Shown here: positions 17,319-27,189 of the stretch, in pieces
How positions within the stretch are numbered: the stretch's first letter is position 1
Layout of the letters: each line of letters opens with the position of its first letter
DNA from: Natrinema sp. DC36
GTDB lineage: Archaea > Halobacteriota > Halobacteria > Halobacteriales > Natrialbaceae
Length of the DNA: 64,000 nucleotides
Direction: 5' to 3'
Assembly (NCBI RefSeq): GCF_020405225.1
Contig: NZ_CP084472.1
Span: 2,356,001 to 2,420,000, forward strand
Made by a program: the position numbers and the translations under genes
Notes under the pieces: generated by a model
Told to the model about the DNA's origin: nothing
Seen by the model: only the letters and a program-made list of their open reading frames with translations
Database searches by the model: none

Positions 17319-17954
17319 TTACGCTGCGTTTTCGATCGTTTCCTTCACGTCCTCCCAGACCGCGTCGGGAGCCTGCTCGCCGTCAATTCGCTCGAGTACG
17401 CCCACCTCCTCGTAATGGTCGATAACGGGCTCGGTGTTCTCGTGGAACACGGAGAGCCGTTCGCGGACCGTCTCCTCGGTGTCGTCGTCGCGCTGGACGA
17501 GTCGCTCCTCGACCTCGGGATCCTCGGCCGGGTTGTACTCGACGTGGTAGATGTCGCCCGTTTCGGGATCCATTCGTCGGCCGGTCAGCCGGTGGACGAG
17601 TTCCTCCTCGCCGACCTCGAGAGAGAGAACGACATCGAGGTCGGTCATGTCCTCGAGTTCCTCGGCCTGTTCGACGTTCCGCGGATAGCCGTCGAGAACG
17701 AAGCCGTCGGCCTGCGAGAGGGCCTCATCGACGATGGCGTTGACGACCTCGTCGGGGACGAGTTCGCCTCGGTCCATGTACTCGCCCGGCGTGTCGTACT
17801 CGGTGTCCAACTCGGAGATGTCCATCTCCTTGTTGTTCCGGAGCGCGTCACCGGTCGTGATGTGATCGACATCGAACTCGTCGGTGATCTTTGCACTCTG
17901 GGTCCCCTTCCCCGCACCGGGCGCGCCCAGGATCAGGATTCGTGGCTGAGCCAT
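17319..17954 (-). CDS. adk: adenylate kinase
   Basis: A 211-residue bacterial-type (Adk) enzyme. P-loop GAPGAGKGT at 10-18, AMP-binding TTGDALR, and a LID domain starting [19 protein letters not shown]. The LID has no zinc cysteines. It makes 2 ADP from ATP and AMP. It is the usual gene after secY in haloarchaeal spc clusters; here secY ends 15 kb away. A short 60 bp divergent space separates it from the plus-strand gene at 18014. Confidence 0.95.
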   Translation of the reverse strand: MAQPRILILGAPGAGKGTQSAKITDEFDVDHITTGDALRNNKEMDISELDTEYDTPGEYMDRGELVPDEVVNAIVDEALSQADGFVLDGYPRNVEQAEELEDMTDLDVVLSLEVGEEELVHRLTGRRMDPETGDIYHVEYNPAEDPEVEERLVQRDDDTEETVRERLSVFHENTEPVIDHYEEVGVLERIDGEQAPDAVWEDVKETIENAA

Positions 17955-18013
17955 ACGACTCCGTTCAGGGGCCCCGCATAAAGGCTTAAAGAATCGGGCA
18001 CGTCCGTCCGACT

Positions 18014-18478
18014 ATGACTCGCTTCGATGCGACCGAACCCGCCGAGAGACGGAAACTGTACGTCGACGCTATCGCGGCACATCGAGAGCGCGAGAGCGCC
18101 TTTCTGACGTTCGAGGCCGACAACGCCGTCCTCGAGGCGGACGCAGACGGGAGTGACGAGACGGAGACGATGCCCGGTTCCGAGGAGGATTCGGACGATG
18201 TGCCGCCCGCGGAATTGGGCGTTCCGTGGATCCAGTTCGGTGACGGAACGGTCAACCTCGACTGCACCGACGCGGAGCTGGAGACGCTAAAGACCGTCCT
18301 CGGGGAGTTTCCGGCGTTCAAGATCGACGAACTGATTCGACCCGAGGAGGCCGAGGGAGTCAACGCCCGGATCAGCGCAAAGGCGGACTCGAATCGGATC
18401 GCCCAGTTCGTCGACGACGCCTTCCTCGAGGTGTATGATCTCCCGACAGGGTTTCGCGTCTGGGTCGCCGAGGTGTAA
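18014..18478 (+). CDS. uncharacterised haloarchaeal protein
   Basis: A 154-residue acidic soluble protein beginning MTRFDATEPAERRKLYVDAI. The N-terminal helix pair is followed by an Asp/Glu-rich low-complexity segment (about 40-72) and then a compact alpha/beta part (GVPWIQFGDGTVNLDCTDAE, later AQFVDDAFLEVYDLP) that could be a small ligand- or protein-binding domain. No catalytic motif is seen. It is divergent from adk and stands 220 bases before the permease gene. GC3 is high, so it is surely expressed, but I do not recognise its function. Confidence 0.75.
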   Translation: MTRFDATEPAERRKLYVDAIAAHRERESAFLTFEADNAVLEADADGSDETETMPGSEEDSDDVPPAELGVPWIQFGDGTVNLDCTDAELETLKTVLGEFPAFKIDELIRPEEAEGVNARISAKADSNRIAQFVDDAFLEVYDLPTGFRVWVAEV

Positions 18479-18699
18479 ACGGTCACGAAAGACCGTTCGA
18501 GACCGTCACGCCGGCGGACGGTATCGGGGAACTATAATACGAAGAGTCACAAGAGTCGCTATGGACTTCGCGCGACGCACCGACCAGTCACGTCAGTTGA
18601 CGGGTTCGGTCACACCCCAGTTACGGCGACCGACAGCCGGACTGCGGCCGCCATCGACGATCGTTCGACGACCAGTGATCGGCGGTCAACTCTCTTACG

Positions 18700-20943
18700 A
18701 TGAGTGACGAAGAACTGGCGAAGGACCTCGGCCCGCTGGCCGCGCTGACGATCGGTGTCGGGACGATGATCGGAGCCGGGATCTTCGTCCTGCCGGGTGA
18801 AGCCGTCGCATCAGCCGGACCGCTGGCTGCGGTCGCATTCGTTCTGGGCGGTGGAATCGCACTACTGACGGCGTTTTCCGCGAGCGAACTCGGGACGGCG
18901 ATGCCGAAATCCGGCGGCGCGTACTTCTACGTCAACCGGGCGCTCGGACCCCTATTCGGCTCCATCGCCGGCTGGGGCAACTGGATCGGGTTAGCGTTCG
19001 CATCGGCGTTTTACGTCTACGGGTTCGGCGAGTACATCGTTCGGATGGGCGGCCTTACCTTCGGGCCGCTGGATCTGTACGTCATCTCGCTGTCGGCCGC
19101 CCAGGTGATCGGGATCGGTGCGGCACTGCTCTTCATCACCGTGAACTACGTCGGCGCGAAGGAGACCGGAACCCTCCAGAACGTTATCGTTTTGATCCTC
19201 GTCGGCATTCTGACCGTCTTCACCGCGTTCGGGGTGATGAACGCGGACCTCTCGACGCTCCGACCGATCGTCCCACCGGAGAAGGGACTCACGCCCCTGT
19301 TGCCGGTGACCGGACTGATCTTCGTCTCCTATCTCGGCTTCGTCCAGATCACGTCCGTCGGCGAGGAGATCAAAGATCCCGGACGGAACCTCCCGCGAGC
19401 GGTCATCGGCAGCGTCGTCCTCGTGACCGTGATCTACGCGCTCGTGTTGATCGCCGTTCTCGCCGCCGTCGAAACCGAACTCGTGGCAAACAACGACACG
19501 GCGGTCGTCGACGTCGCCAGCACGCTCATCGGACCGATCGGTGCCGGCGCGCTCCTGCTCGGCGGCCTGCTCGCAACGGCCTCGTCCGCGAACGCGTCGA
19601 TCCTCGCGTCGTCACGGATCAACTTCGCGATGGGGCGGAACAAACTCGTGAGTCCGAACCTCAACGCGATCCATCCCCGCTTCGGGACGCCGTACCGGTC
19701 GATCGCAGTGACCGGCGGCTTCATCATCTTCTTCCTGCTCATCGGCGACATCAGGACGCTCTCGACGGCCGGCAGCGTCCTCCACCTCATCATCTACGGC
19801 TTGCTGAACGTCGCATTGATCGTCATGCGCGAGGCCGAGCCCGAGGGGTACGACCCGGACTACCGCGTCCCGTTCTATCCGTTCACGCCCATACTCGGCG
19901 CGATTCTCTCGTTCGCCCTCATCGCGTTTATCGATCCGCGGGTAATCGCCCTCTCGGGCCTGTTCGTGGTCGTCGCCGCGCTCTGGTACCTGTTCTACGC
20001 CCGCGATAAAACGGAAGCGCAGGGCGTTCTCAGCGAGTACATCCTCAACCGGGCCGACGAAATGCCCGAGCCCGCCGTCACCGCCGCTACGAGCGTCAAA
20101 CCCGACGGTGGAACCTACCGCGTGATGGTCCCGCTGGCGAACCCGGATCACGAGACGGACCTGATTACGCTCGCCAGCGCGCTCGCCAAACAGAAAGGCG
20201 GCACCGTCGTCGCGACCCACATCGTCCAGGTCCCCGACCAGACGCCCCTCGAGAAGGGTGCCGACCACGTGGCGAAGCTCGACTCGGAATCAGGTGCGCT
20301 CCTCGAGCAGGCTCGACGGGACGCCGAGACGTTCGGGGTCGACGTCGAAACGAGAACGATCCTCTCACACCGGTCGTTCGACGAAGTGTTCGACGCCGCG
20401 CGGACGAACGATGCGGATCTCGTCGTGATGGGATGGGGGCCACACGCACACGGCCGTGCGGAACAACGGATGGACGAACTCACCGGGGATCTCCCCTGTG
20501 ACTTCCTGGTCCTCAAGAACCGCGGGTTCGACGCGTCGCGCATCCTCGTTCCGACCGCCGGCGGACCCGACTCCGAGCTCGGCGCGACCGTCGCCAAGCT
20601 GCTCGCCGACGAGTACGACAGCGACGTCACGCTGCTGTACGTTCGCGACGACGACGAGTCGGCCGCCGACGCCGAAGCGTTCCTCCAAGAGTGGGCGACC
20701 GACCACGATCTCGCGGACGCGACCTTACAGATCGAAGCCGGTGATCCCGGAACTGCGATCGGGCGCGCCGCTCGAGAGCAGACGATGGTGGTCGTCGGCG
20801 CGACCGAACGAGGCCTCCTCACTCGACTCGTGGGAGAGTCGCTGATCGACGACATCGCCGAAACCGTCGACTGTTCGGTGTTGCTCGCCCAGCGCAGCCA
20901 CGACCGGTCGCTCCGCGAACGCCTCTTTGGGGGGCGAGAGTAA
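18700..20943 (+). CDS. APC-superfamily amino acid permease fused to two universal stress protein domains
   Basis: A 747-residue protein. Residues 1-460 hold about 12 membrane helices with the APC signature GVGTMIGAGIFVLPGEAV near residues 19-36. Residues about 470-605 and 610-742 are two UspA domains. The second has the ATP-binding pattern GATERG, nine residues, GES, then a hydrophobic strand; the first has the weaker DLVVMGWGPHAHGRAE version. This layout is common in haloarchaea, where the cytoplasmic Usp pair is thought to regulate the transporter by ATP or AMP binding. The substrate is probably an amino acid, perhaps cationic. It is monocistronic, 420 bases before coxB. Confidence 0.92.
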   Translation: MSDEELAKDLGPLAALTIGVGTMIGAGIFVLPGEAVASAGPLAAVAFVLGGGIALLTAFSASELGTAMPKSGGAYFYVNRALGPLFGSIAGWGNWIGLAFASAFYVYGFGEYIVRMGGLTFGPLDLYVISLSAAQVIGIGAALLFITVNYVGAKETGTLQNVIVLILVGILTVFTAFGVMNADLSTLRPIVPPEKGLTPLLPVTGLIFVSYLGFVQITSVGEEIKDPGRNLPRAVIGSVVLVTVIYALVLIAVLAAVETELVANNDTAVVDVASTLIGPIGAGALLLGGLLATASSANASILASSRINFAMGRNKLVSPNLNAIHPRFGTPYRSIAVTGGFIIFFLLIGDIRTLSTAGSVLHLIIYGLLNVALIVMREAEPEGYDPDYRVPFYPFTPILGAILSFALIAFIDPRVIALSGLFVVVAALWYLFYARDKTEAQGVLSEYILNRADEMPEPAVTAATSVKPDGGTYRVMVPLANPDHETDLITLASALAKQKGGTVVATHIVQVPDQTPLEKGADHVAKLDSESGALLEQARRDAETFGVDVETRTILSHRSFDEVFDAARTNDADLVVMGWGPHAHGRAEQRMDELTGDLPCDFLVLKNRGFDASRILVPTAGGPDSELGATVAKLLADEYDSDVTLLYVRDDDESAADAEAFLQEWATDHDLADATLQIEAGDPGTAIGRAAREQTMVVVGATERGLLTRLVGESLIDDIAETVDCSVLLAQRSHDRSLRERLFGGRE

Positions 20944-21363
20944 CGGTCCTCGCCCGCGACGATAACTCGTCGATCCGCCAGTCGACCCGACAACACCGTT
21001 CTCGAGGAAGTATCGGAGCCGATCAGAGCGTCGGAATAGGGGACCGAGAGGCACGACCGAGTCGAGAATCACGAACCGTCCGGGTGGCGACGAGACCCCC
21101 TCTCAGTTGCCGCGGCCACGAACGTGTTCGCCCGACTACGCGATGATTCATCTCCGACGGGCGTCGTCCGGCCGAAAGAACGATAAAGAAAAGGTCGTCG
21201 ACACCAACGACATCGTGATGAGGAAAACTGACGGCGGTGGACGGTCCGCCGATCGAACCACGAACCGCAGTCTGACTCGAGAGACGGGCGCGTCCGGGCG
21301 GTTTCCAAATAGATAAGTGCCCCCAGCAACCATCGTCCGACATATAACTGGCCGACAAAAGAG
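20944..21363. other. intergenic region upstream of the oxidase locus
   Basis: No credible gene in 420 bases. AT-richer spots are at about 21178-21195 (aaagaacgataaagaaaagg) and near 21344 (catataac), the latter about 15-20 bases before the coxB ATG and a possible promoter element. The remainder is GC-rich without structure. Confidence 0.35.
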
Positions 21364-22389
21364 ATGAATACAATCTACAGCGCACTCATTGCCCCGATGC
21401 AGCGGACCCGCGTCGACGTGTTCGAGAATATCTTCGTGGTATTCCTCGGACTCGGGACGCTCGTCGGTATCGCCGTTGTCGCGTACACGTTGTACAACGC
21501 GTACAAGTACCGTGATACCGGCGAGGCCGCCGAGGAAGACGAGGATCTGCCATCCGTCGGGGAGTTACCGACAGGCGGAAAGGGCGGGAAAAAACTGTTC
21601 CTCTCATTTGGCATCAGTGCCATCATCGTCATTTCCCTGGTGATCTGGACGTACACGATGCTCCTGTACGTCGAAAGTCCCGGAGACGGCAACCAAGAAG
21701 AGGCACTCAACGTCGATGTGACCGGCGATAGCTTCGCGTGGTACTTCGAGTATGACAACGGAATCGAATCGACAAGAACGCTCCGAGTCCCCGCAGACGA
21801 ACGAGTCTGGCTCCAGGTGACGTCGGGCGACGTCTGGCACGCGTTCGGTATCCCCGATCAACGGGTGAAAGCCGACGCGATCCCGGGCGAGTACGACGAA
21901 ACGTGGTTCGAAGCCGAGGAACCCGGAACGTACGAGATCAAGTGCTTCGAGCTCTGTGGCGAGTTCCATACCTCGATGACCGGAGAAGCTCAGGTTATGG
22001 AACCCGACGCGTTCGACGAGTGGATGAACGAGCAGTTGACGATGTCGATTACGGTTCAAGACGGGAACGAGACTCCCGTCTCCGAAGAAACCGGATACGG
22101 AGATGTCGGATACGAGATGACCCTCGAGAGTCAGGAGTGGGACTTCGAAGAGACCTACACGGACGACCAGTTCGATAACGGGACGATCACGGTCAGCAAC
22201 GTCAGCGACATCGAACAGGGCGGCGTCTACAACGTAACGATCTCACCGACCGAGGGCGGTCAGCAGTTCGAACCGGTCGAAGAGCAGTTCGACATGACCG
22301 GTCCGGTCGACGAGTCCTTCACGCTCGAGCTGAACGCGACGGAAAGTGAAACCAATGAAAGCGACACGAACGACGGAGGTGAGGCCTGA
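21364..22389 (+). CDS. coxB: cytochrome c oxidase subunit II
   Basis: A 341-residue subunit II. Two membrane helices at about 17-40 and 78-102. The CuA site is intact: His159, Cys194, Cys198, His202 and Met205 (CFELCGEFHTSM). The copper domain faces outside, where it would accept electrons from a blue copper protein such as halocyanin in place of cytochrome c. About 110 residues beyond the CuA domain form an extra beta-rich extension (from ITVQDGNETPVSEE) ending in an acidic Asn/Ser/Thr-rich tail, which typical bacterial CoxB lacks. The stop overlaps the coxA ATG by one base. Confidence 0.96.
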   Translation: MNTIYSALIAPMQRTRVDVFENIFVVFLGLGTLVGIAVVAYTLYNAYKYRDTGEAAEEDEDLPSVGELPTGGKGGKKLFLSFGISAIIVISLVIWTYTMLLYVESPGDGNQEEALNVDVTGDSFAWYFEYDNGIESTRTLRVPADERVWLQVTSGDVWHAFGIPDQRVKADAIPGEYDETWFEAEEPGTYEIKCFELCGEFHTSMTGEAQVMEPDAFDEWMNEQLTMSITVQDGNETPVSEETGYGDVGYEMTLESQEWDFEETYTDDQFDNGTITVSNVSDIEQGGVYNVTISPTEGGQQFEPVEEQFDMTGPVDESFTLELNATESETNESDTNDGGEA

Positions 22390-24884
22390 TGAGTGATCTC
22401 CCGCCGATGAAATCGGTCAAGCGGTGGTTAGTAACGACGAACCACAAGGACGTCGGAATCCTGTACATCACGACATCGCTGTTCTTCCTCATCTTCGGTG
22501 GTGTCCTTGCCCTGCTGTTCCGCGCCCATCTCTGGGAGTCGGGCGGCATGCAGTTTGGCGGCAGCGCGCTGCTGTCGAACGATCAGTACTATCAGTCGGT
22601 CTCCGCGCACGGACTGATAATGGTCTTCTGGTTCCTCTCGCCGATCGCGAGCGGCTTTGCGAACTACTTCGTTCCCCTGCAGATCGGCGCGAAAGACCTC
22701 GCGTTCCCGCGACTGAACGCCCTGAGTTACTGGTTCTACCTGTTCTCGGGAATCCTCATGGGGATCTCGTTCTTCCAGGGAGGCACGTTCTCCGGCGGCT
22801 GGACGATGTACGCCCCACTGAACGTTCCGGTGTATACACCGGCGATCGGGGCGACTGCCGGCAGTAACGCGACGATCCTCGCGCTAACCCTGTTCGTCGT
22901 GTCGATCACGATCGGGTCGGTAAACTTCCTCGTGACGATGCACCGGTCTCGAGCCGAAGGGCTCGGTCTCTGGAATATCCCGATGTTCTCCTGGTCGTGG
23001 CTGCTGACCATCTGGATGATGCTGTTCGCGTTCGCGGCGCTGCTGGCAGCGCTCCTGTTGCTGTCGGTCGACCGCCTGTTCCTCACACAGTACTTCGCCA
23101 CTGACCAGGGCTCGAGCCTGTTGTGGGCACATCTGTTCTGGTTCTTCGGCCATCCGGAGGTGTACATCGTCTTCTTCCCGGCGCTGGGAATCATGTTCGA
23201 GACGTTCCAGACCTTCTGTGGTCGACGACTCGTCGGCCGGAAGTGGGTCATCATCGCGATGGTCCTGGTGGCCGTCCAGTCCTTCCTGGTCTGGATGCAC
23301 CACATGTTCCTGTCGACGATCAACCTCCCGATCAAGACGCTCTTTATGGCGACGACGATCGGTATCTCGCTGCCCTTCGACCTGATGGTCTTCGCGCTGA
23401 TCTACACGATGGTCAAGGGTCGCGTGCGCTTTACGACGCCGTTCCTGTTCTCGCTGGGTGCGCTCGTGTTGTTCATCCTCGGCGGGATCACCGGCGTCTT
23501 CCTCGGTGCGGTCGTCCTCGACTACGAGTTCCGCGGGACCTACTGGGTCGTCGCCCACTTCCACTACGTGATGGTCTCCGGTGTCACCGCGCTGTTCGCC
23601 GGCCTCTACTACTGGTGGCCGAAGATTACGGGGAAGATGTACTCCGAACGGCTCGGGAAGCTCAGCTTCGCGGTCTACTTCGTCGGCTTCAACCTGCTGT
23701 ACTTCCCGATGTTCCTCGCGTGGGAGACGCCGCGGCGCGTCTTCCACTACGCCGAGAGCGCACAGCTCTACCACCAGATGGCGACCGTCGGGGCGTTCGT
23801 CCTCGGTGCGGGTGTGCTGCTCGTGTTCATCACGCTCGGGAAGAGCCTGCTGTCCGGCCCCGACGCACCGGACAACCCGTGGACGTTCTCGCGAACCGCC
23901 GAGTGGGCGATCCCCTCGCCGCCACCGCTCGAGAACTGGCCGAACCGTCCCAGCTACGCGAGCGGTCGACTCGAGTTCGTCGACGACGCCCCCGCGGCGA
24001 CCGATGGCGGCGTCGCCCACGGAGCGACCGCGACCGCCGAGAAGCACGAAGAGGAACACGCCGACCACGCCAGCATCTGGCCGGTCGGCATCGGTGCCGG
24101 GACCTTCGTCTTCTTCCTCGGGCTCAGCGGCATCACGCCGTACGTCTACTCGTTCGTCGAGTCGCACATCCACAGCGATGTCGGCGACTTCGTGACCCTG
24201 GCCTCTGCACCCAACCAGAGTATCGTCTACCCGATACTGACCGCGCTCGGGCTCGGCCTGATGGGGATCACGCTGTTCCAGTTCGGCCGCGAGCAGTTCG
24301 ACGCTCCCGAGATGGCGATCGCCGAACGCTGGCCGTTCGGCGGCATCAGCAACGAAAAGATGGGCGTCTGGGTCTTCCTGGCCTCTGACGTCGTCGTCTT
24401 CGGGGCCGCCATCGGTGCGTACATCTTCATGCGCATTCACGGCGGCTGGCATAACTGGCACCTCGAGTCGATCACCATGGCGGGGCTGTTCAACACGTAC
24501 GTCCTGTTGACCTCGAGTTTCACGGTCATCCTCGCGCACGTGATGGCCGAACGCGGAAACAAGAAGGGACTGCTCGGCGCACTCAGCGCGACGGTCCTGC
24601 TCGGGTTCGTGTTCATGGGCGTCAAGGCCTTCGAGTACAGCAGCAAGTTCGACGCCGGTCACTACTGGTTCAGCGGGATCGAGTACTCGTTGTACTTCGT
24701 GACGACCGGGCTGCACGCGCTGCACGTCATCCTCGGCCTGCTCATCGCGGGCTTCATGATCTACCGCGTCGTCTCGATCGACGCCTACCTCGAGGACCAC
24801 ATGCCGGTGGAGTACTTCGGTCTCTACTGGCACTTCGTCGACATCGTGTGGGTCTTCCTGTTCCCACTGTTCTACCTGATGTAG
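22389..24884 (+). CDS. coxAC: cytochrome c oxidase subunits I and III, fused
   Basis: An 831-residue fusion. Residues 1-540 are subunit I with all haem and copper ligands: His74 (haem a), His255 and Tyr259 in HPEVY (CuB and cross-linked Tyr), His304 and His305 (CuB), His390 (haem a3) and His392 (haem a). The HPEVY tyrosine makes it an A-type oxidase. After a hydrophilic, His-rich linker (about 541-560) the remainder is subunit III with seven helices, beginning WPVGIGAGTFVFFLGLSG and including NEKMGVWVFLASDVVVFG and the C-terminal WHFVDIVWVFLFP. Fusion of I and III is known for archaeal and Thermus oxidases. It reduces O2 to water and pumps protons. Confidence 0.96.
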   Translation: MSDLPPMKSVKRWLVTTNHKDVGILYITTSLFFLIFGGVLALLFRAHLWESGGMQFGGSALLSNDQYYQSVSAHGLIMVFWFLSPIASGFANYFVPLQIGAKDLAFPRLNALSYWFYLFSGILMGISFFQGGTFSGGWTMYAPLNVPVYTPAIGATAGSNATILALTLFVVSITIGSVNFLVTMHRSRAEGLGLWNIPMFSWSWLLTIWMMLFAFAALLAALLLLSVDRLFLTQYFATDQGSSLLWAHLFWFFGHPEVYIVFFPALGIMFETFQTFCGRRLVGRKWVIIAMVLVAVQSFLVWMHHMFLSTINLPIKTLFMATTIGISLPFDLMVFALIYTMVKGRVRFTTPFLFSLGALVLFILGGITGVFLGAVVLDYEFRGTYWVVAHFHYVMVSGVTALFAGLYYWWPKITGKMYSERLGKLSFAVYFVGFNLLYFPMFLAWETPRRVFHYAESAQLYHQMATVGAFVLGAGVLLVFITLGKSLLSGPDAPDNPWTFSRTAEWAIPSPPPLENWPNRPSYASGRLEFVDDAPAATDGGVAHGATATAEKHEEEHADHASIWPVGIGAGTFVFFLGLSGITPYVYSFVESHIHSDVGDFVTLASAPNQSIVYPILTALGLGLMGITLFQFGREQFDAPEMAIAERWPFGGISNEKMGVWVFLASDVVVFGAAIGAYIFMRIHGGWHNWHLESITMAGLFNTYVLLTSSFTVILAHVMAERGNKKGLLGALSATVLLGFVFMGVKAFEYSSKFDAGHYWFSGIEYSLYFVTTGLHALHVILGLLIAGFMIYRVVSIDAYLEDHMPVEYFGLYWHFVDIVWVFLFPLFYLM

Positions 24885-25225
24885 CGGCCCGCCGCTACAC
24901 GGGTTCAGTTCGCATTCGATTACGATACCGTTCTTCCTGACGACTACTGAGACGACGTTACGAGTCCTCGGCGTTGCGTTCGCTGACGACACCCGTCGGT
25001 ACCCAATACTGGTGTATCGATCCGGGCGGTCGATCGTCCTCTCGAGTGGCGAGAGGCGACAGCGATCCCGTCCTCACGATCGTCTTCGAACTCGAGAGTG
25101 CGGCGAGACGGCACAAATCAACCTGCTGGCTCGAGCGACGACGTGCGAGACGAAGCGACGGCAACAAAGAGAGTGCAACATCGACGGCCGGAGCCACGAT
25201 ACGGGAGCGGCTCGAGCCCCGGGCG
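24885..25225. other. intergenic region between convergent genes
   Basis: About 340 bases between coxAC and the minus-strand zinc-finger gene. No plausible ORF, repeat or clear terminator T tract was found; it may simply contain two 3' UTRs. Confidence 0.3.
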
Positions 25226-25513
25226 TTAGCCGGCCCAGACGAGCGCGTAGACGAACGTAAACAGGAAGTAAACCAGAAACACGGAGATAGCTGCCTTGAA
25301 GTGGAACGTAAAGAGGTCGTACTCCTCGTCGTCGCGTTCGGCTTCGAACGCCTCGAGTTCGTCCTCAGAACACTCCGCGGCGTGATCAACACCGATGTGG
25401 AACGTGGCGTAGCGCTCGGATCGGAACGGCCGGCCGCAGTACGGACAGGTCTTGCCGGGCGTTTCCTCCGGTGGAACCTCGTACTCCCGCTCGAGCGGTC
25501 GATCGATCGCCAT
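25226..25513 (-). CDS. zinc-finger single-span membrane protein (DUF7410-like)
   Basis: A 95-residue protein. CPYCG (Cys23, Cys26) with His39 and His44 forms a C2H2-type zinc finger; an acidic linker (46-66) is followed by one membrane helix at about 72-94 (AISVFLVYFLFTFVYALVW). It resembles the haloarchaeal DUF7410 family found beside terminal oxidase genes. It might help assembly or copper delivery, or be a small oxidase subunit; that is inference from location. It is convergent with coxAC and follows the polytopic protein gene on its own strand by about 100 bases. Confidence 0.78.
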   Translation of the reverse strand: MAIDRPLEREYEVPPEETPGKTCPYCGRPFRSERYATFHIGVDHAAECSEDELEAFEAERDDEEYDLFTFHFKAAISVFLVYFLFTFVYALVWAG

Positions 25514-25616
25514 TCGACCGACAATTGCGACGGCGGGAGGAAATGTTTGCCGGTTCAGTGGGCCGAGCGGTTAGCGAGCCCAAACGCGACCGATGGTGAA
25601 GGGGTGGCCACGACGG

Positions 25617-27017
25617 TTACCCCGGAACGTACGGCGGGCTCATCGACCCCTGGGAGACGAGATAGAGGCTCACCATCGTGAAAAACACCATCACGACGAT
25701 GAGCGGGTACTGGCTCCTGATCGCCTGCAGCTTGCCGGGAAAGAGGTCGAAGGAGACGGTGTGGGCGATCCACACCGCGAGAACGTGACCGAGCAGGATG
25801 CTGGCGATTTCGACGTAGCCGAACCAGCCCGGGAGCGCGTACCGGGTCGGGTTCGGCGGCGGGGAAAGCGGCATCGCCAGCGCGTCGAACAATGACGGCC
25901 ACAGCGAGATCGCAAAGCCGATGTAGTGTGCGAAGTGGTAGCCGGCCGCGATGGCGAGCAGCGGCGCGGCGAAGCGAAGCCCGAGATACCGACGGGAGAG
26001 ATACGTGTCGGCCCGATTGCGGGTCCGGTCGATCGCGATCCAGTACACCTTCCAGAACAGGGCGAAGCCGCCCACGAGCAAGAGCAGGTAGACGATCACC
26101 GGCGGGACGCCGATTCCGACGAACGCTCTGACGGTCCCGACGCCGACGGGAGTGACGATAAACCCGCTGTAGGTGAGCTCCCAGACGAGCGCGAGGACGA
26201 ACGCCACGACGGAGGTGTCAGTTACCAGGTCGTCGTCACTCAGCCGAGAACCGGGAAATCGCAGTTCGAACCCGTCGTCCGTGCGCTGAATCGGCGCGAC
26301 GGCCCCGTAGAGTCGAAACCACAGCGAGAGCGGATCGCCGCGACGGAACCACGTCTCGGGGGAGAAGACGACTGCACTCGAGATCGTAAACAGCGAGTAC
26401 ATGATGAGCACGAACACCAGCGCGCGCGCCGACGAGGTCAGCGGAGCGACGACCTCGAGCCAGATGAACGTCAACAGCGCCACGACGGCGGGCCAGGAGC
26501 CGAAGGCCGACGGGTACGATTCGTAGCCGTTGGGCAGCGCTGCGGCGATCCGCCGCCAGGGATTGAGCGCCGGCCACGGGTTTCCGACGGCGTACGCGAC
26601 GATCGTCAGTAGCGCTCGCCCGCCGACGAACGTCACCAGGACGGTCGCGCTGACCAACCCGATTGCGGGACCCCGGATTCCGGCGAGCAGGATCAGCGCG
26701 AGCCCGAGGAGACCGAGGACGCCGAGCAGGAGCGAGCCCGCTGCCAGGAGCCGATCAGTCGAGGTCTCGAGCGCGCGGTCGTGGTAGGTCCCGATCACGT
26801 CGCGATCGGTGACGAGCATGGTCAGCAGCGCCGAGGCACCGACGGCACCGCCGCCGGTCGCGAGGTAGAGCCACGTCGGAACCGACACGTCGCTGCCCCC
26901 CGAAAGGCCGGCTGCCACGTTGCTCGCGGCGACGACGCCGGTGCTCGCCGCGAGCACCGCGAGGGCGAACACGAACCCGATACCGGTCCGGCGACGGAGA
27001 GCCGAACGTCCACTCAT
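25617..27017 (-). CDS. polytopic membrane protein of the oxidase locus
   Basis: A 466-residue protein with roughly 12 membrane helices. The preferred start is the ATG at 27017 (MSGRSALRRR), since the nine residues before it at 27044 look unlike a signal. Two late helices carry conserved-looking histidines: GYHFAHYIGF and GHVLAVWIAH, suggestive of haem or metal binding in the membrane. I do not recognise a named family. It faces coxD across a shared promoter region and lies within the oxidase genes, so a part in assembly, copper uptake or electron entry is plausible but not shown. Confidence 0.75.
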   Translation of the reverse strand: MSGRSALRRRTGIGFVFALAVLAASTGVVAASNVAAGLSGGSDVSVPTWLYLATGGGAVGASALLTMLVTDRDVIGTYHDRALETSTDRLLAAGSLLLGVLGLLGLALILLAGIRGPAIGLVSATVLVTFVGGRALLTIVAYAVGNPWPALNPWRRIAAALPNGYESYPSAFGSWPAVVALLTFIWLEVVAPLTSSARALVFVLIMYSLFTISSAVVFSPETWFRRGDPLSLWFRLYGAVAPIQRTDDGFELRFPGSRLSDDDLVTDTSVVAFVLALVWELTYSGFIVTPVGVGTVRAFVGIGVPPVIVYLLLLVGGFALFWKVYWIAIDRTRNRADTYLSRRYLGLRFAAPLLAIAAGYHFAHYIGFAISLWPSLFDALAMPLSPPPNPTRYALPGWFGYVEIASILLGHVLAVWIAHTVSFDLFPGKLQAIRSQYPLIVVMVFFTMVSLYLVSQGSMSPPYVPG

Positions 27018-27158
27018 TGCCGGCGATTCGCACCCGCGATCCATCTACGTGTCGCTTCCGTGCGATCGCGGTCGGTCCCGCACGACCGTCGATTTACCAT
27101 CTCCTTCCGACGGACGCGCAGACGCCGGCCAGCCCGGCGAGCGATCGTATGAGGAAGG

Positions 27159-27164
27159 TATAAG
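27159..27164 (+). promoter_or_regulatory. TATA box of coxD
   Basis: tataag, 26-31 bases before the ATG at 27190; a classic leaderless promoter position. Confidence 0.55.
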
Positions 27165-27189
27165 TATCCGTCAGTCTCATTCCTCACCA

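Noticed and set aside
22884..24992. A 702-codon minus-strand open frame across coxAC
   Set aside because: It is a GC-driven shadow of the oxidase gene, rich in Asp, Glu, Arg and His without any domain; the plus strand has all haem and copper ligands.
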